From positions 1 through 64,000 of the IMG/VR virus record IMGVR_UViG_3300025174_000013: a stretch of 64,000 nucleotides of DNA; one strand, written 5' to 3'. Numbering within the stretch: position 1 is the stretch's first letter; every line of letters begins with the position of its first letter. Positions 44,539-54,627 of the stretch are shown one piece after another. Made by a program: the position numbers and the translations under genes. Origin of the DNA: a virus. A model generated the notes under the pieces. The model made no database searches. It worked only from the letters and a program-made list of their open reading frames with translations, and was not told the DNA's origin.

Positions 44539-44948
44539 GATTTGGTAAAAAAGATATATTTTATGCTGGAGGCAAATTAAGACCGGGCGAAACTAGGATT
44601 CAAAAGAATTTTAGACTTGGTTGGAAACCAAAAGGATTTCTTATTGATGAAAACACCGCAATGTCTGATGAAGATATTGAATTGTTTCCACAATATAAAA
44701 TAATGAATAGTAAAAAGAAGTTCAAACGTGGAACAGATGATAGGTTGCTTATTCAATGGGTAAAAGAAAGCGGATGGGTTTTAGTTACCAAAGACATTAG
44801 AATGGCTATTAGAGCACTTATGGAAGGTGCTCCAGTATTGATGATTAATGAGGATTATAAGATTATTTCATTAATGGAAACTAAGGTACATCCAATAAAA
44901 GAATACAAGGAGTTGTTTGATTATTTTGTCAATCGATATGAGTTTTAA
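44529..44948 (+). CDS. PIN-like domain protein (139 aa)
   Basis: GTDDRLLIQWVKESGWVLVT followed by KDIRMAIRAL and PVLMI fits the PIN-like Mut7-C/DUF5615 group (Asp...T-x-D-x-D-like acidic site), which are ribonuclease-like folds. An N-terminal basic region precedes it. Overlaps the nuclease gene by 10 nt. Moderate confidence in fold; activity unknown. Confidence 0.55.
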   Translation: MVLGFGKKDIFYAGGKLRPGETRIQKNFRLGWKPKGFLIDENTAMSDEDIELFPQYKIMNSKKKFKRGTDDRLLIQWVKESGWVLVTKDIRMAIRALMEGAPVLMINEDYKIISLMETKVHPIKEYKELFDYFVNRYEF

Positions 44949-45528
44949 AAAGTATAATTTTCAGAACAAGGAGTTCAATATCATAGCCGATATATGGTTA
45001 TGTGGTAGTGCTGAAAAAGATAGTGAAGGAAATAAATTTTCTGGAGCTTACCCTGCAGGATTTTTAAAACGATTAAAATCAGCTTTTCAAGATTTTTATC
45101 CTACTAATCCAGTTGATATTCTTCATGTCTGTAGTGGTAGAATTTCTTGTAAAGAAGGAATGAGATTGGACATTGATCCAAAATACAAGCCAGATTTTCT
45201 TTGTAATGCCGAGAATATGACAGAAATAAAAGATGAAGAATTTTTATGGGTTCAATCTGATACTCCTTATAATAAAGAAGCAAGTTTAAAATATTATGAT
45301 AAGCCAATGGTAAATAGAAGTAAAGTAATTAAAGAAATGACAAGGGTTTGTAAAATAGGAGGATTTATCGCCATGTTAGATCAAATAAGCCCTAATAATG
45401 TACCAAGATGTTTAAAGAGATTCGCACTTATTGGAGTGACATCCATTCCCAACCAAGATATGAGAATATTTTCAGTATTTCAAAAGGTGAAAAAATATGA
45501 GTCAACTGCATCAAAGAAAAAGAAGTAA
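44938..45528 (+). CDS. Methyltransferase-like protein (196 aa)
   Basis: VDILHVCSGRISCKEGMRLD resembles a SAM-binding glycine-rich loop (a G-x-S-x-G variant) followed by DIDPKYKPDFLC and LWVQSDTPYNKEA, where DTPY stands in for the catalytic DPPY of DNA methyltransferases. GGFIAMLDQ is the usual strand after motif IV. Probably acts on DNA or a nucleic-acid substrate; the altered motif IV makes the target uncertain. The ATG at 44938 is chosen; it overlaps the previous gene and the next overlaps its end by 32 nt. Confidence 0.6.
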   Translation: MSFKKYNFQNKEFNIIADIWLCGSAEKDSEGNKFSGAYPAGFLKRLKSAFQDFYPTNPVDILHVCSGRISCKEGMRLDIDPKYKPDFLCNAENMTEIKDEEFLWVQSDTPYNKEASLKYYDKPMVNRSKVIKEMTRVCKIGGFIAMLDQISPNNVPRCLKRFALIGVTSIPNQDMRIFSVFQKVKKYESTASKKKK

Positions 45529-46000
45529 AAAAAGTAAATCAGACGAATGGTGGACTCCAGACTGGTTTATTCCATCAGTAGAAAAAGAATACAGAATGAA
45601 GTTTGAAGTGGATGTGGCATGTACTCATAGAAACTGTAAATGTATGACTGGAATTACAAATGCTTTAAAAGATGATTGGAACATCAAATCTGTACATGGT
45701 AAAAGAAAATGGGGAGATGTTTGGTGTAATCCTCCTAATTCTAAGTTACAACTTTTCCTTCCAAGGGCGTACCAACAATGGACTAAATATGGTATGAGAA
45801 TATTTATGATTGTGCCTGCTAATGTAATGTCTTCTAAAGGATTTTGGAATGGTGTAGAAATTCCACGAAGGAAGGGAGAACGAATAACATATGAACCAGT
45901 GTTTAAAAGAATTGCATTCCTAGATAACGGTAAAAAACCAAAGTTTTCAGCCAGAAATGCTTATATTGTAATAATTTGGGGAAAGAAATCAAGATTTTAG
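45497..46000 (+). CDS. Dam-like DNA N6-adenine methyltransferase (167 aa)
   Basis: DEWWTPDWFIPSVEKEY at the N-terminus and GDVWCNPPNSKLQLFLPRA (motif IV, NPPNS in place of NPPY) match phage Dam (N-6 adenine) methyltransferases. VPANVMSSKGFWNGVE is the next conserved strand. Length fits. Probably protects viral DNA from host restriction. Confidence 0.8.
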   Translation: MSQLHQRKRSKKSKSDEWWTPDWFIPSVEKEYRMKFEVDVACTHRNCKCMTGITNALKDDWNIKSVHGKRKWGDVWCNPPNSKLQLFLPRAYQQWTKYGMRIFMIVPANVMSSKGFWNGVEIPRRKGERITYEPVFKRIAFLDNGKKPKFSARNAYIVIIWGKKSRF

Positions 46001-46014
46001 TATATGCTTATAAA
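45999..46014 (+). promoter_or_regulatory. TATA box for gene at 46036
   Basis: AGTATATGC and CTTATAAAC lie about 28-36 nt before the ATG at 46036 and overlap the end of the Dam-like gene. Supports 46036 as start and a new transcript for the mosaic gene cluster. Confidence 0.5.
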
Positions 46015-46035
46015 CAAGAAAAACTAATTATTTCT

Positions 46036-47658
46036 ATGCCTGACCTTTCATCTAGAGATATCAGCAATGATATGTCCTTAGCGACAGCAAGTGAAAGTGA
46101 AATTTGGAACAGTTTAAGTCCAGAAACAAGAGCTATAATTCTAGGTCGGGATATAGCAAATGAGGCAAACATTTCTAATAACACAAAAAATGTATACCAA
46201 GGAGATTTGAAAAGTAACTCATACGAAACTATGAGTTATTATTCACTTCCTCCCTCAGCACAATTCTATGTTTCTAATAGATTGCATGAAATGGGATACT
46301 TTAGTGATTCTTATGGAGCAAATGTATATGAAGTAGAGGGTGACAGTAGATACAAATGTAAAGATTGTGAAGAAACATTTACTGCAGAAGAAGATTTTAG
46401 AGTTCACAGAAAAGTGAATCATGACAATGAAGAAAGCGAAACAGAAAGTCGAGAGGCTTATTCTCGATCACTTTATATTGATCCAGACTTGACAAAAGAT
46501 AATTTAAAGTGGGCAAGACAAATATTAAGAGGAGAATCTGCAAGACAAACATTTCCACAAAATGATGCACCAACAGTAACAGAACCAAAACTTCCAAAAG
46601 GAAAGAAAGGATATGATGATAATCCAAATCATTACTTTTATGATAATAAATTATTTAAGAGAGGAACAAGAACACCATATGAACAGGAAGGAAGACCAGC
46701 TTCAGAAGCAAGTCTTTTAATTGAGTTAGAATCAGAAATTCTAGACAAATATGGATGGGAATCTACCAAGGATGTAGAAAAAGATCCTGCTAACAGAGAA
46801 ATATATACATCAGAAGTGGCACAAAAAGTTACTGCAAATGAATTACATCCAAGAACATTAAGAATTTTAGATCATGTTAATAAACCACTTTTATTTAAGA
46901 CATTGTTAAGACTTGGTGCAGTAGAAACACAGCCAGAAGAATGGAAAGAACAAGTAATAGATGAAAAACCAATACATCAAGATTATGATCCAGAACATCC
47001 ACATGAACACAATGACTTTGATACATATTTTAGTGACAAAGTAGCAGAAGAAGATATTTCAGAAGAAGAACACACAGGCAAACACACAGAGATGGCAGAT
47101 GCAATACAAAGAGAGAATCCAGATTATTCAAGGGATAGAGCAATGAAAATAGCAAATGCACAAATTAACAAATATGGATTAGAATCACATTCAAACAAGA
47201 AAGTGCCAGATTTACTTAAGGAGGTAGATATAAGTGTAATGGAAGTGGAAGCAGAAGAATATAATGCTGATGAGAAAGAAGATGTAAAAGCAACCGAAGC
47301 AAGAATATTATCATCTTATGTAGGAAGTAAAACTAAAGGCGGGGAATCACTCGCGGATATTATGGAAGGTGCATTAGATGTACCCGTAGAAAAAGAAACT
47401 GTTAATGAAGTAATTTATGACAGAAAACTTGATGGTTATCATGAGGATAAAATAGCAAGAGAACTATTTATTAATCACGGATTAGAATATGAAGACGCTA
47501 TAAGACAAATAAGAAGCGTTGAAGTTTCAGATGACGATAGAGTAGCAAAGACTTTATTTGGAAAAAGGTTATCTGAATGTAATAAAGCCGAGGTTGGTGA
47601 AATGAGACTGTACGCTGGTGAAGCCAAAAAGAATACTACGGGTGTAAGATATGATTGA
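46036..47658 (+). CDS. Modular acidic protein with zinc finger, cluster member A (540 aa)
   Basis: Low-complexity and acidic. Two helical W/Y-x-x-L units at the start (EIWNSLSPETRAIILG; SYYSLPPSAQFYV), then a C2H2-like finger YKCKDCEETFTAEEDFRVHR (about 100-125), then acidic linkers, a helical region with HTEMADAIQRENPDYSRD, and a C-terminal region. The linker phrases ANEAN, EAYSRS, EEYNADE, VKATEAR and GEAKK are variants of the E-[SA]-[YK]-A-x-E phrase that recurs in the next two genes. Overlaps the next gene by 8 nt. Function unknown. Confidence 0.7.
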   Translation: MPDLSSRDISNDMSLATASESEIWNSLSPETRAIILGRDIANEANISNNTKNVYQGDLKSNSYETMSYYSLPPSAQFYVSNRLHEMGYFSDSYGANVYEVEGDSRYKCKDCEETFTAEEDFRVHRKVNHDNEESETESREAYSRSLYIDPDLTKDNLKWARQILRGESARQTFPQNDAPTVTEPKLPKGKKGYDDNPNHYFYDNKLFKRGTRTPYEQEGRPASEASLLIELESEILDKYGWESTKDVEKDPANREIYTSEVAQKVTANELHPRTLRILDHVNKPLLFKTLLRLGAVETQPEEWKEQVIDEKPIHQDYDPEHPHEHNDFDTYFSDKVAEEDISEEEHTGKHTEMADAIQRENPDYSRDRAMKIANAQINKYGLESHSNKKVPDLLKEVDISVMEVEAEEYNADEKEDVKATEARILSSYVGSKTKGGESLADIMEGALDVPVEKETVNEVIYDRKLDGYHEDKIARELFINHGLEYEDAIRQIRSVEVSDDDRVAKTLFGKRLSECNKAEVGEMRLYAGEAKKNTTGVRYD

Positions 47659-50600
47659 TTGTGGAGTTTGTGGAAAAGGGTTTAATACTAACGAAGAATA
47701 TAAAAATCATGTAGAACAGGCTCATGAAGCAATGAATGATACTTATTCAGAAGCATTTTGTAAAGCAAATGAAGAAACCACAGCATGGGATTTACAAGTT
47801 TGTCGTAAATGTGGAAATTCAAGAGTTCTTCAAGAGGATACAGGTTATTGTGCCCAATGTTCAAAGAAATTAGAATCAAGGGAAGTCAACTGGAGAGATA
47901 TAGGAGATAAAAAAGTTATAGATAAGGGATCACATTATGAAACTGAAGATGGTACATTAGTTGATTGGTCATCATATGATGCAACAGACGCACAAAAATA
48001 CTTAAGTAAAAAAGTTAATGAATCAAAAGCAAATGAAGATGATATGGATGATTTGCAATATAAACAACAGTTTGGACATGATTGGCGTGATGATAAAGCA
48101 AAATCAAAGAAAAAAGAAAAAGAAGGCGATGAAGGAGGGGCAAGAGGATTATCAAGTCAAGAACAACCATTAAAAAAAGTAGATTCATTATCAGAATCAT
48201 GGGGAGTATTAGAAAAAGAAAAGAAAGCACAATTATTTGAATCATTAGGAATTAATCAAGGTAGTGCATATACATTAGCAGATTTAGATTGGTTTAACTT
48301 ATCTCCACAACTTAAAGCCGATGCTTCAGAAGCATATGCAAAAGAAGAAGATGAGTTAGTAATAGATAATGATGAAGATTTGTTTGCTTTACATAAAGGA
48401 CTTATGGATAAACCAATAAAAGATGATAAGGAAAAAGAGGTTAATGAAGCCTATGCAGATATTTATAACATAGAGAAAAATCATTTATCGCCTGATTATA
48501 AAAAAAAAGCTATAGAATGTAGTAGATGTAACGAGAAGTTTTATAATAGTAAAGAAAGAGACGTTCATTTTAATGAATTCCATGCAACTGAACAAGAATA
48601 TAATTTACCTGAAGAATGTCCTTTTTGTAAGGAATTAATTAAGGAGCCAGAAACATTGGATTATCACATGCAACAAGAGCACGGAGCCCATGTACCAAGT
48701 CAATATACTCAAACAGGAATTCAAGGAGCAATGGCAGATACAGATTTTGATTCTTTAGGTTCTGATTTTTATTCAGAAGCATTTGATAGTGATTGGGCTT
48801 GTCCTAGATGTGGTAATAAAAAAGTAACTATAAAGAAAGATGAAAATGGAAATCCTATTGGTAGAGCATGTCCTAAATGTGGTTTGGGAAATGAAGTAAA
48901 AGCAACTGAATCAAAGTGGAGAGTTAATACAATTACACATGGTAAGGTTAACGTTAATTTGGGTAAAGATGCAAATGAAGAAGATGCATTAAACGCAGTT
49001 AAAAGAATGTATTTTGATGATGGATATATAGATGATAGTGATATTTTATCTGCAAACAAACTTAGTGATGAAGCAATTAATTTTGGTAAACATCAAACAT
49101 GTTCGATATGTGGACAAGATTTTGAATTGAGTGGTGTAAGTGCTGATAGTGGATGGGGTTCACATGACACAGAAGGAAACAGAATAGTGCGTAATGACAG
49201 ATTAAATCAAATTGCACATTATGACTGCGTAGAAGCAAGTGGTGAAGATATGAGTCCTTTAGGTGAATCTTATGCAAATGAAGAACATACACATAATTGG
49301 GAACAAGTAGGAGATGCTGATGGAGACAGAACATTTGAATGTACTGGATGTCCAGCGAAATTATGGGCTCATCCCGGTCAAAGTAAAGAAGAAGGAGATA
49401 TTTATTATGGATATCTTGGTCAAGAATCAAAAACAAATGAAGCAAATTGGACAGATTTCGGACATGTAAGTGATCCTAATTTTAGAACTAATTGTACTGA
49501 TGGAGAACCACACGTTCCAAAAGAAGACAAACAAAATGATATATGTATTAAATGTGGTAAAAATATACGAGAAACAGGAGAAGGTTCAGGTTATTGGTTT
49601 ACAGATGAAGATAACAGAAATTGGAATAGAACATATAATGAATCAAAAGCAACAGAATGGAGTACTGGAATATCAAGTAAAGATCCAACTGCAATAACAC
49701 AATTAGAAGCAAAATTAGCAAGACTTGAAGAAGAAAAAACAGAGATAAAAGCAAGACCAATAGTACCACGAGATTGGAGTTTTTCGCCAGAAGATAGTAG
49801 GGGATTTGAATTAACAAATATAAATGCAAACATTAGAAGTGTAAAACAAAGAATAGAAGATTTAAAAAACAGAGCAGGAGAAGCAAAAATTCCAAGCGGT
49901 GATCTTTATCAACATGGGCAAAAAGTTGGAACTATTACAGATTATAATCCAAAAAAACATGAAGGGTATGTAACACTTGATGGTATTGGTATAAAAGAAT
50001 TTGGAGCAATGACATCAGATTATGAAGTAAGAGTTAATGGTGAAAGAATTCCTAACAAATGGGATGGTAAACACGATTATAATTTAGATTTGTTTGGAGA
50101 AGCATATAACGATGATATGGTATTACGAGCACTTGATACTCCAGACGCAAATAATGAAGGTTTACCAATACATGCACAAGGAGTATATTGGAGATGTGAT
50201 TTGTGTGATTATAAAACATATTTCATGGGAACTTTTGATAATGCAGATCCAATAAAACCACATTTAAAAGAAGAACATGGTATAGGTGAATCATATGCAA
50301 AAGAAGACGGAGGTTATGCAAATTTTGGTGATAAACCAAAAGAAGAATCATGGTCAGTATTAACAGTAGGATCAGATTTATGGTATTTTAATTCAGAACA
50401 AGAAGCAAGAGATTATGTCAAAAACTTTCCAAAAGGAACATATCAAATTAACCGTCCACGAGAAGGAAGAGAATCATATGCGAAAGAAATAAGCGGACAG
50501 TTTACGAGACAATGCCCTCATTGTGAAAAATTAATTAATGTTGATAAATTAAATGATCATATCAAAAAAGAACATAATGAAATAACTGAGGGTTTAGAAG

Positions 50601-50824
50601 ATCCAGAATATAGAGTAAAATTATTTAAAGATATTGAGAAAAAACAAAAAGAAGATAAAGAAGAATCAAACGAAGACGATGATCATCCAAAAGGATGGGA
50701 TAAAAGAAAGCCTGATATAGGTGGATATGATCCAGAATTAGATGTTGATGATCCTCCAAGAAGACGGGATAAAAGACAACCTGAAATTGGAGGTTATGAT
50801 CCAGAATTAGATTATGATGGTTGA
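47651..50824 (+). CDS. Multi-zinc-finger modular protein, cluster member B (1057 aa)
   Basis: A mosaic of small modules. Zinc sites include CGVCGKGF...H...H at the start, CRKCGN...CAQC (about 52-76), C2H2 fingers near 290-312 and 330-355, CPRCGNK...CPKCGLG (about 383-410), a CSICGQDF site, CTGCPAKLW, CIKCGK, CDLCDYKT...H and CPHCEKL...H near the end. Between them recur linkers such as SEAYAKEE, GESYANEE, NESKANE, RESYAKE, and one W-F-x-L helical unit (LDWFNLSPQLKAD). It ends with two copies of a DIGGYDPELD-type phrase. A DNA- or RNA-binding virion or scaffold role is conceivable; I recognise no known family for the whole. Confidence 0.75.
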   Translation: MIDCGVCGKGFNTNEEYKNHVEQAHEAMNDTYSEAFCKANEETTAWDLQVCRKCGNSRVLQEDTGYCAQCSKKLESREVNWRDIGDKKVIDKGSHYETEDGTLVDWSSYDATDAQKYLSKKVNESKANEDDMDDLQYKQQFGHDWRDDKAKSKKKEKEGDEGGARGLSSQEQPLKKVDSLSESWGVLEKEKKAQLFESLGINQGSAYTLADLDWFNLSPQLKADASEAYAKEEDELVIDNDEDLFALHKGLMDKPIKDDKEKEVNEAYADIYNIEKNHLSPDYKKKAIECSRCNEKFYNSKERDVHFNEFHATEQEYNLPEECPFCKELIKEPETLDYHMQQEHGAHVPSQYTQTGIQGAMADTDFDSLGSDFYSEAFDSDWACPRCGNKKVTIKKDENGNPIGRACPKCGLGNEVKATESKWRVNTITHGKVNVNLGKDANEEDALNAVKRMYFDDGYIDDSDILSANKLSDEAINFGKHQTCSICGQDFELSGVSADSGWGSHDTEGNRIVRNDRLNQIAHYDCVEASGEDMSPLGESYANEEHTHNWEQVGDADGDRTFECTGCPAKLWAHPGQSKEEGDIYYGYLGQESKTNEANWTDFGHVSDPNFRTNCTDGEPHVPKEDKQNDICIKCGKNIRETGEGSGYWFTDEDNRNWNRTYNESKATEWSTGISSKDPTAITQLEAKLARLEEEKTEIKARPIVPRDWSFSPEDSRGFELTNINANIRSVKQRIEDLKNRAGEAKIPSGDLYQHGQKVGTITDYNPKKHEGYVTLDGIGIKEFGAMTSDYEVRVNGERIPNKWDGKHDYNLDLFGEAYNDDMVLRALDTPDANNEGLPIHAQGVYWRCDLCDYKTYFMGTFDNADPIKPHLKEEHGIGESYAKEDGGYANFGDKPKEESWSVLTVGSDLWYFNSEQEARDYVKNFPKGTYQINRPREGRESYAKEISGQFTRQCPHCEKLINVDKLNDHIKKEHNEITEGLEDPEYRVKLFKDIEKKQKEDKEESNEDDDHPKGWDKRKPDIGGYDPELDVDDPPRRRDKRQPEIGGYDPELDYDG

Positions 50825-50827
50825 TTA

Positions 50828-53800
50828 ATGATGAAAGAATATGAATCAGACGAAGGAAGATGGGATTATACGGAAGGCGACAAGCCTGAATCACAAACAA
50901 CTGATTATGATCCAGAAGAATTAGAAAGAGCAAGAATAAGAATGAAAGCAGAAAAGAAAAGAATAGAAGATCCAGAAATAGGTGTATTCGATTGGGAACT
51001 TGAAAAATCTGGAGAACCATTTCAAAAGGGACAAGAAATGGATATAAGCCACAAAAAATGTCCACATTGTAATTTTGAAACTTCATTTAAACCTGATGAC
51101 CTTTGGCAAGAAACAGATGCTGATACTGAATTAGATACACATATTAGAAATAAACATGGAATTAATGAGTCAACATCAACAGAAAGTGTAACAAGTTGGT
51201 GGGGTAGTGCAAGTCCAAAGAACTTAGAGTTCAGAAGCAAGGCATTAGATAAAATTAATGCAAATACAGATTTACAAGATAAAGAGTTTTGGGAATTACC
51301 TGAAGATATACAAGATAATATTTATGAACTTTATACAAGTGGATATAGTAATGAAGCAACTGAGGAACGAATTAATACAGATACATACCACTATGATTAT
51401 AGTGATTATTGGAAAAAAGGAGATTCTTATGTAAGAGCAGGATTAGCAATGGGATCTGGACTTTCAACAGATACAGCTAATAAAGAATGGGATGAACTTA
51501 CGAAAGAAGAACAAATAAAGATTTTAGAATCGGGTTATGTAACGTCTTATGAATCAGTGGCAGAAGAAGATGGACAATGGGTAGACTTTGATGATAATCA
51601 CAGAGTAAGACAACCAACAATTAGTGATATTCCAGATATAGCAAAAAGCATGTTTCAAGGTTATAGTCAAAAATTAAAGAAAAAATTTGGTGATGAAGAT
51701 ATAGACGGTCATACTCCAGAGGAAATGATAAAAAGAGAACATGAATTAATGGGAGAACAACCAAAGGAAGAAGAAAAGAAAATACATCAACAACTTGAGA
51801 AAGAATTTGGTGATGAAGAATCAACTGTAAGTGTATCAGGCCCTCCCGCGGGAACACAACCCCCAGCAAATATATGGGATGATTTAGATAAAGCAGAAGA
51901 AGACTTTGTAGAACAAGAACATCCACGGGAACAAACAGGAAAATTTACAACTAAAGGTGGAGGAAGTTCAAAAGCAGGACAACCAAAAGAAAAAAGCAAG
52001 AAAGAATTTACACTTAAAGATTATGAAAGAAATGAAGGTAGAAATGCTCATACATTAAATGCATTAAACTTGGTAAAAAAATATGGTACGCCAGAAGAAA
52101 TTAAAGAAATGGAAGAAATAAAAGATAGACATGATAAAAGTGAACACGGTATCAATCATGATGATTATAAAAGAAGATATGATATATCACAAAAATATTA
52201 TGATAAATTAGTTGAAGATGAAACAGGGGAAAAACCATTTTGGGCTAAAGATGAACCAAAAACAGAAAAACCAAAAGAAGAAAAGAGGTTTACACTTAAA
52301 CAATATGAAAGAAACGAAGATGTAAATAACCATGGTAAAAATGCACAGTTATTGGTAAAACAATATGGTACTCCAGAAGAACTTGAAGAAATAAATGCTA
52401 TATTAAAAAGAAATCCAAATGGATATAGTGGTGTTGATGGACATGCTGATTATCAAAGAAGACATGAAATATCAAACAAATATTATGATAAGTTAGTGGA
52501 AGATGAAACTAAATCTAATGAATCAAATGCAAATGAATTTGAGCCAGAAAGACAAGGAAGAAAAGTTAAGATTAACAAGGGAACTTATGCGGGACAAACA
52601 GGGAGAGTAGGAGCAATACCATTAATAGATGATAGTTCATTTTTTGTAAGAGTAGATGGAGTTCACAATGAATATGAAGATGGGATACAAGTAAATGTAA
52701 ACGATGTCACATTCTTGGGGGGAGAAGTAAAATATGATTTGTATGAAAAAGTTGAAGAGGTCAAAATACCAAATCAAGATATAGAACTTCATAAATATGT
52801 ATGGGAATCAATGTACGGATATGGTAGTGCAACAGGAAGAATGTCACCAGTTGAAGATTGGAACCAAGGAGGAAGTTTTGAACATCCATACAGTGAAATA
52901 TTTCGTGAATTTAGAGGATTAAAATGGAGTGAATTACCCAAAGATATACAAGATGCATGGAAAGCAGAAAGGGATTATGCACCATATGATAGTGAATCAC
53001 ATGTAAAATCTGATATAAAAGGTTGGTTAGATAAAACTTTTCCTACAGAATATGAAGAACCACAAAAAGGACTTGATTCAGAAACAAAAGCCGATGAAGA
53101 TTGGTATGATACAGATGATTCAAATTACAAGCCAGAAGTATTAAAATATAAAATAGTAACGTCATTAGGAAATGACTGGGGACTTCAAACTAATAGTAAA
53201 GCAGAAGCACAAAGAGCAGTTGATGAATGGAATAATGATTATGAGAAATCAGTTAGTGGATCATTACCATATACATTAAAAATAGTTGATAATGAATCAG
53301 TAGATGATCCAAAAGATATTAAACTTTTAGATAGATTATTGGATAATGAATTAGAAGAGGAAAAAGAAGGTGAAGATGAAGAAGAAGATATTGCAATATT
53401 ACTACAATTATTAGCCCCTGATGAAAAAGCCAATGAAGTAGATCCAAATTGTCCAGAATGTGGAGGAGATGGATATATAGACGTACCAAGTAGATGGTCT
53501 TCTGATGGTTTAAGACAAGAACCATGTCCTAGATGTGGGGGAGAAGATGATTATCATGATACATATGATGAATCATACAAAAAAAAAGCTACTGAATTAG
53601 ATTCTATTTATAAACAATTCACAGGTCAAATAAATGCACCAACAGGTAAAGGTATAATGGATAGTGTGAGGGGATATAGTGAACCTGAAGCAGATGGACA
53701 AGATTTGACTGGTACTACAGCAAATGAGGAAATAATAGAAAAAACTCCACCTAAAATTAATTATCAATATTATAAACAATATCCATTTGGTAGAATACAA

Positions 53801-54595
53801 AAAGGATTTTTTGGGGAAGTAGATAGAAAATGGTGGGAAACTGCATCATATGAAGAGAAAGCAAAAGAATTAAGTGATATAGGATTTGGAATGGGTGCTG
53901 ATATAGGCGAGAAAGGAAATCCATTAGCAAGAAGAAGTTGGGACGACCTACCAAATGAAGCAAGACAACAATGGGGTTATTTTGGTAATGAAGTGGAGCT
54001 GTCAACAATGTACCAAGCAAGAGATTGGTGGGACAAAAAATATCCAGATAGACTATGGAAGGATATGCATATAGACGGAAGACAAAGAGCAATCATGGCA
54101 TTTTTAAGAGATCCAGACACTGAGTTAAAATCAGAGGAAGGAGGTCAAGGTAGTGGAAGAAAACCATATGCAAGTAAAGACCCAGCAAGAAAAGACAGAG
54201 CACATGTAGGTTGGAAGAATCAAGGAATAGATAAATATACAGATTTGGCAATGAAAGATTATTTAACGGGAAAAAAATCAACTCCAGAAGAATATGAATA
54301 TGCTGGATATCATGCCTCAAAAGAAGTAGAGGATCAAAAATGTGAAGGTTGTGGTAGAGAAGAAGATTATTTAAATGATGATAATTTATGCGAAGATTGC
54401 GAAAGAGAAGCAGGGATAGATCGCGAAGAATCAAAACGTGATGCTTATGAAGGTGGAAAAGGAAGTGGTAAAAAAGGACATCAACAATGGATGAGATCAT
54501 TGGAAGAAGATCCATCTTATGGTGAATGTAAAAATTGTAAAGTTATTACCGAAAAAGTTAATAATAAATGCCAAATGTGTGGTAGAAAGTACTAA
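50828..54595 (+). CDS. Modular protein with tandem repeats and zinc ribbons, cluster member C (1255 aa)
   Basis: Continues the style of the previous gene. Four W-x-x-L helical units: FWELPEDIQDNIYELY, EWDELTKEEQIKIL, KWSELPKDIQDAW and SWDDLPNEARQQW. A phage-head-like phrase HPREQTGKFTTKGGG (about 360-375) precedes a tandem ~80-residue repeat starting FTLKDYERNEG and FTLKQYERNED. A KOW/SH3-like domain follows (KVKINKGTYAGQTGRVGAI, about 575-630). Late zinc sites: CPECGGDGY...CPRCGGED (DnaJ-like), CEGCGRE...CEDC, and CKNCK...CQMCGR at the end. Two GGxGSGxK phrases occur near the C-terminus. Function unknown; the phrases suggest a virion-associated protein. Confidence 0.75.
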   Translation: MMKEYESDEGRWDYTEGDKPESQTTDYDPEELERARIRMKAEKKRIEDPEIGVFDWELEKSGEPFQKGQEMDISHKKCPHCNFETSFKPDDLWQETDADTELDTHIRNKHGINESTSTESVTSWWGSASPKNLEFRSKALDKINANTDLQDKEFWELPEDIQDNIYELYTSGYSNEATEERINTDTYHYDYSDYWKKGDSYVRAGLAMGSGLSTDTANKEWDELTKEEQIKILESGYVTSYESVAEEDGQWVDFDDNHRVRQPTISDIPDIAKSMFQGYSQKLKKKFGDEDIDGHTPEEMIKREHELMGEQPKEEEKKIHQQLEKEFGDEESTVSVSGPPAGTQPPANIWDDLDKAEEDFVEQEHPREQTGKFTTKGGGSSKAGQPKEKSKKEFTLKDYERNEGRNAHTLNALNLVKKYGTPEEIKEMEEIKDRHDKSEHGINHDDYKRRYDISQKYYDKLVEDETGEKPFWAKDEPKTEKPKEEKRFTLKQYERNEDVNNHGKNAQLLVKQYGTPEELEEINAILKRNPNGYSGVDGHADYQRRHEISNKYYDKLVEDETKSNESNANEFEPERQGRKVKINKGTYAGQTGRVGAIPLIDDSSFFVRVDGVHNEYEDGIQVNVNDVTFLGGEVKYDLYEKVEEVKIPNQDIELHKYVWESMYGYGSATGRMSPVEDWNQGGSFEHPYSEIFREFRGLKWSELPKDIQDAWKAERDYAPYDSESHVKSDIKGWLDKTFPTEYEEPQKGLDSETKADEDWYDTDDSNYKPEVLKYKIVTSLGNDWGLQTNSKAEAQRAVDEWNNDYEKSVSGSLPYTLKIVDNESVDDPKDIKLLDRLLDNELEEEKEGEDEEEDIAILLQLLAPDEKANEVDPNCPECGGDGYIDVPSRWSSDGLRQEPCPRCGGEDDYHDTYDESYKKKATELDSIYKQFTGQINAPTGKGIMDSVRGYSEPEADGQDLTGTTANEEIIEKTPPKINYQYYKQYPFGRIQKGFFGEVDRKWWETASYEEKAKELSDIGFGMGADIGEKGNPLARRSWDDLPNEARQQWGYFGNEVELSTMYQARDWWDKKYPDRLWKDMHIDGRQRAIMAFLRDPDTELKSEEGGQGSGRKPYASKDPARKDRAHVGWKNQGIDKYTDLAMKDYLTGKKSTPEEYEYAGYHASKEVEDQKCEGCGREEDYLNDDNLCEDCEREAGIDREESKRDAYEGGKGSGKKGHQQWMRSLEEDPSYGECKNCKVITEKVNNKCQMCGRKY
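52003..52515 (+). repeat. Tandem duplicated ~80-residue module in cluster member C
   Basis: First copy about 52003-52230, second about 52285-52515. Both begin FTLK-x-YERNE, contain KYGTPEE or QYGTPEE, and end with YYDKLVEDET. DNA similarity is still visible, indicating a fairly recent internal duplication. Confidence 0.75.
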
Positions 54596-54596
54596 T

Positions 54597-54606
54597 CATT
54601 TAAATT
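54597..54606 (+). promoter_or_regulatory. TATA-like box for the Hjc-like gene
   Basis: CATTTAAATT about 30 nt before the ATG at 54628. Confidence 0.35.
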
Positions 54607-54627
54607 AGACTGTAATGTGAATATAAC

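Noticed and set aside
48015-54515. Several leucine-rich - strand frames opposite the mosaic genes
   Set aside because: Same effect: acidic low-complexity sense codons read as Leu/Ile/His on the other strand.
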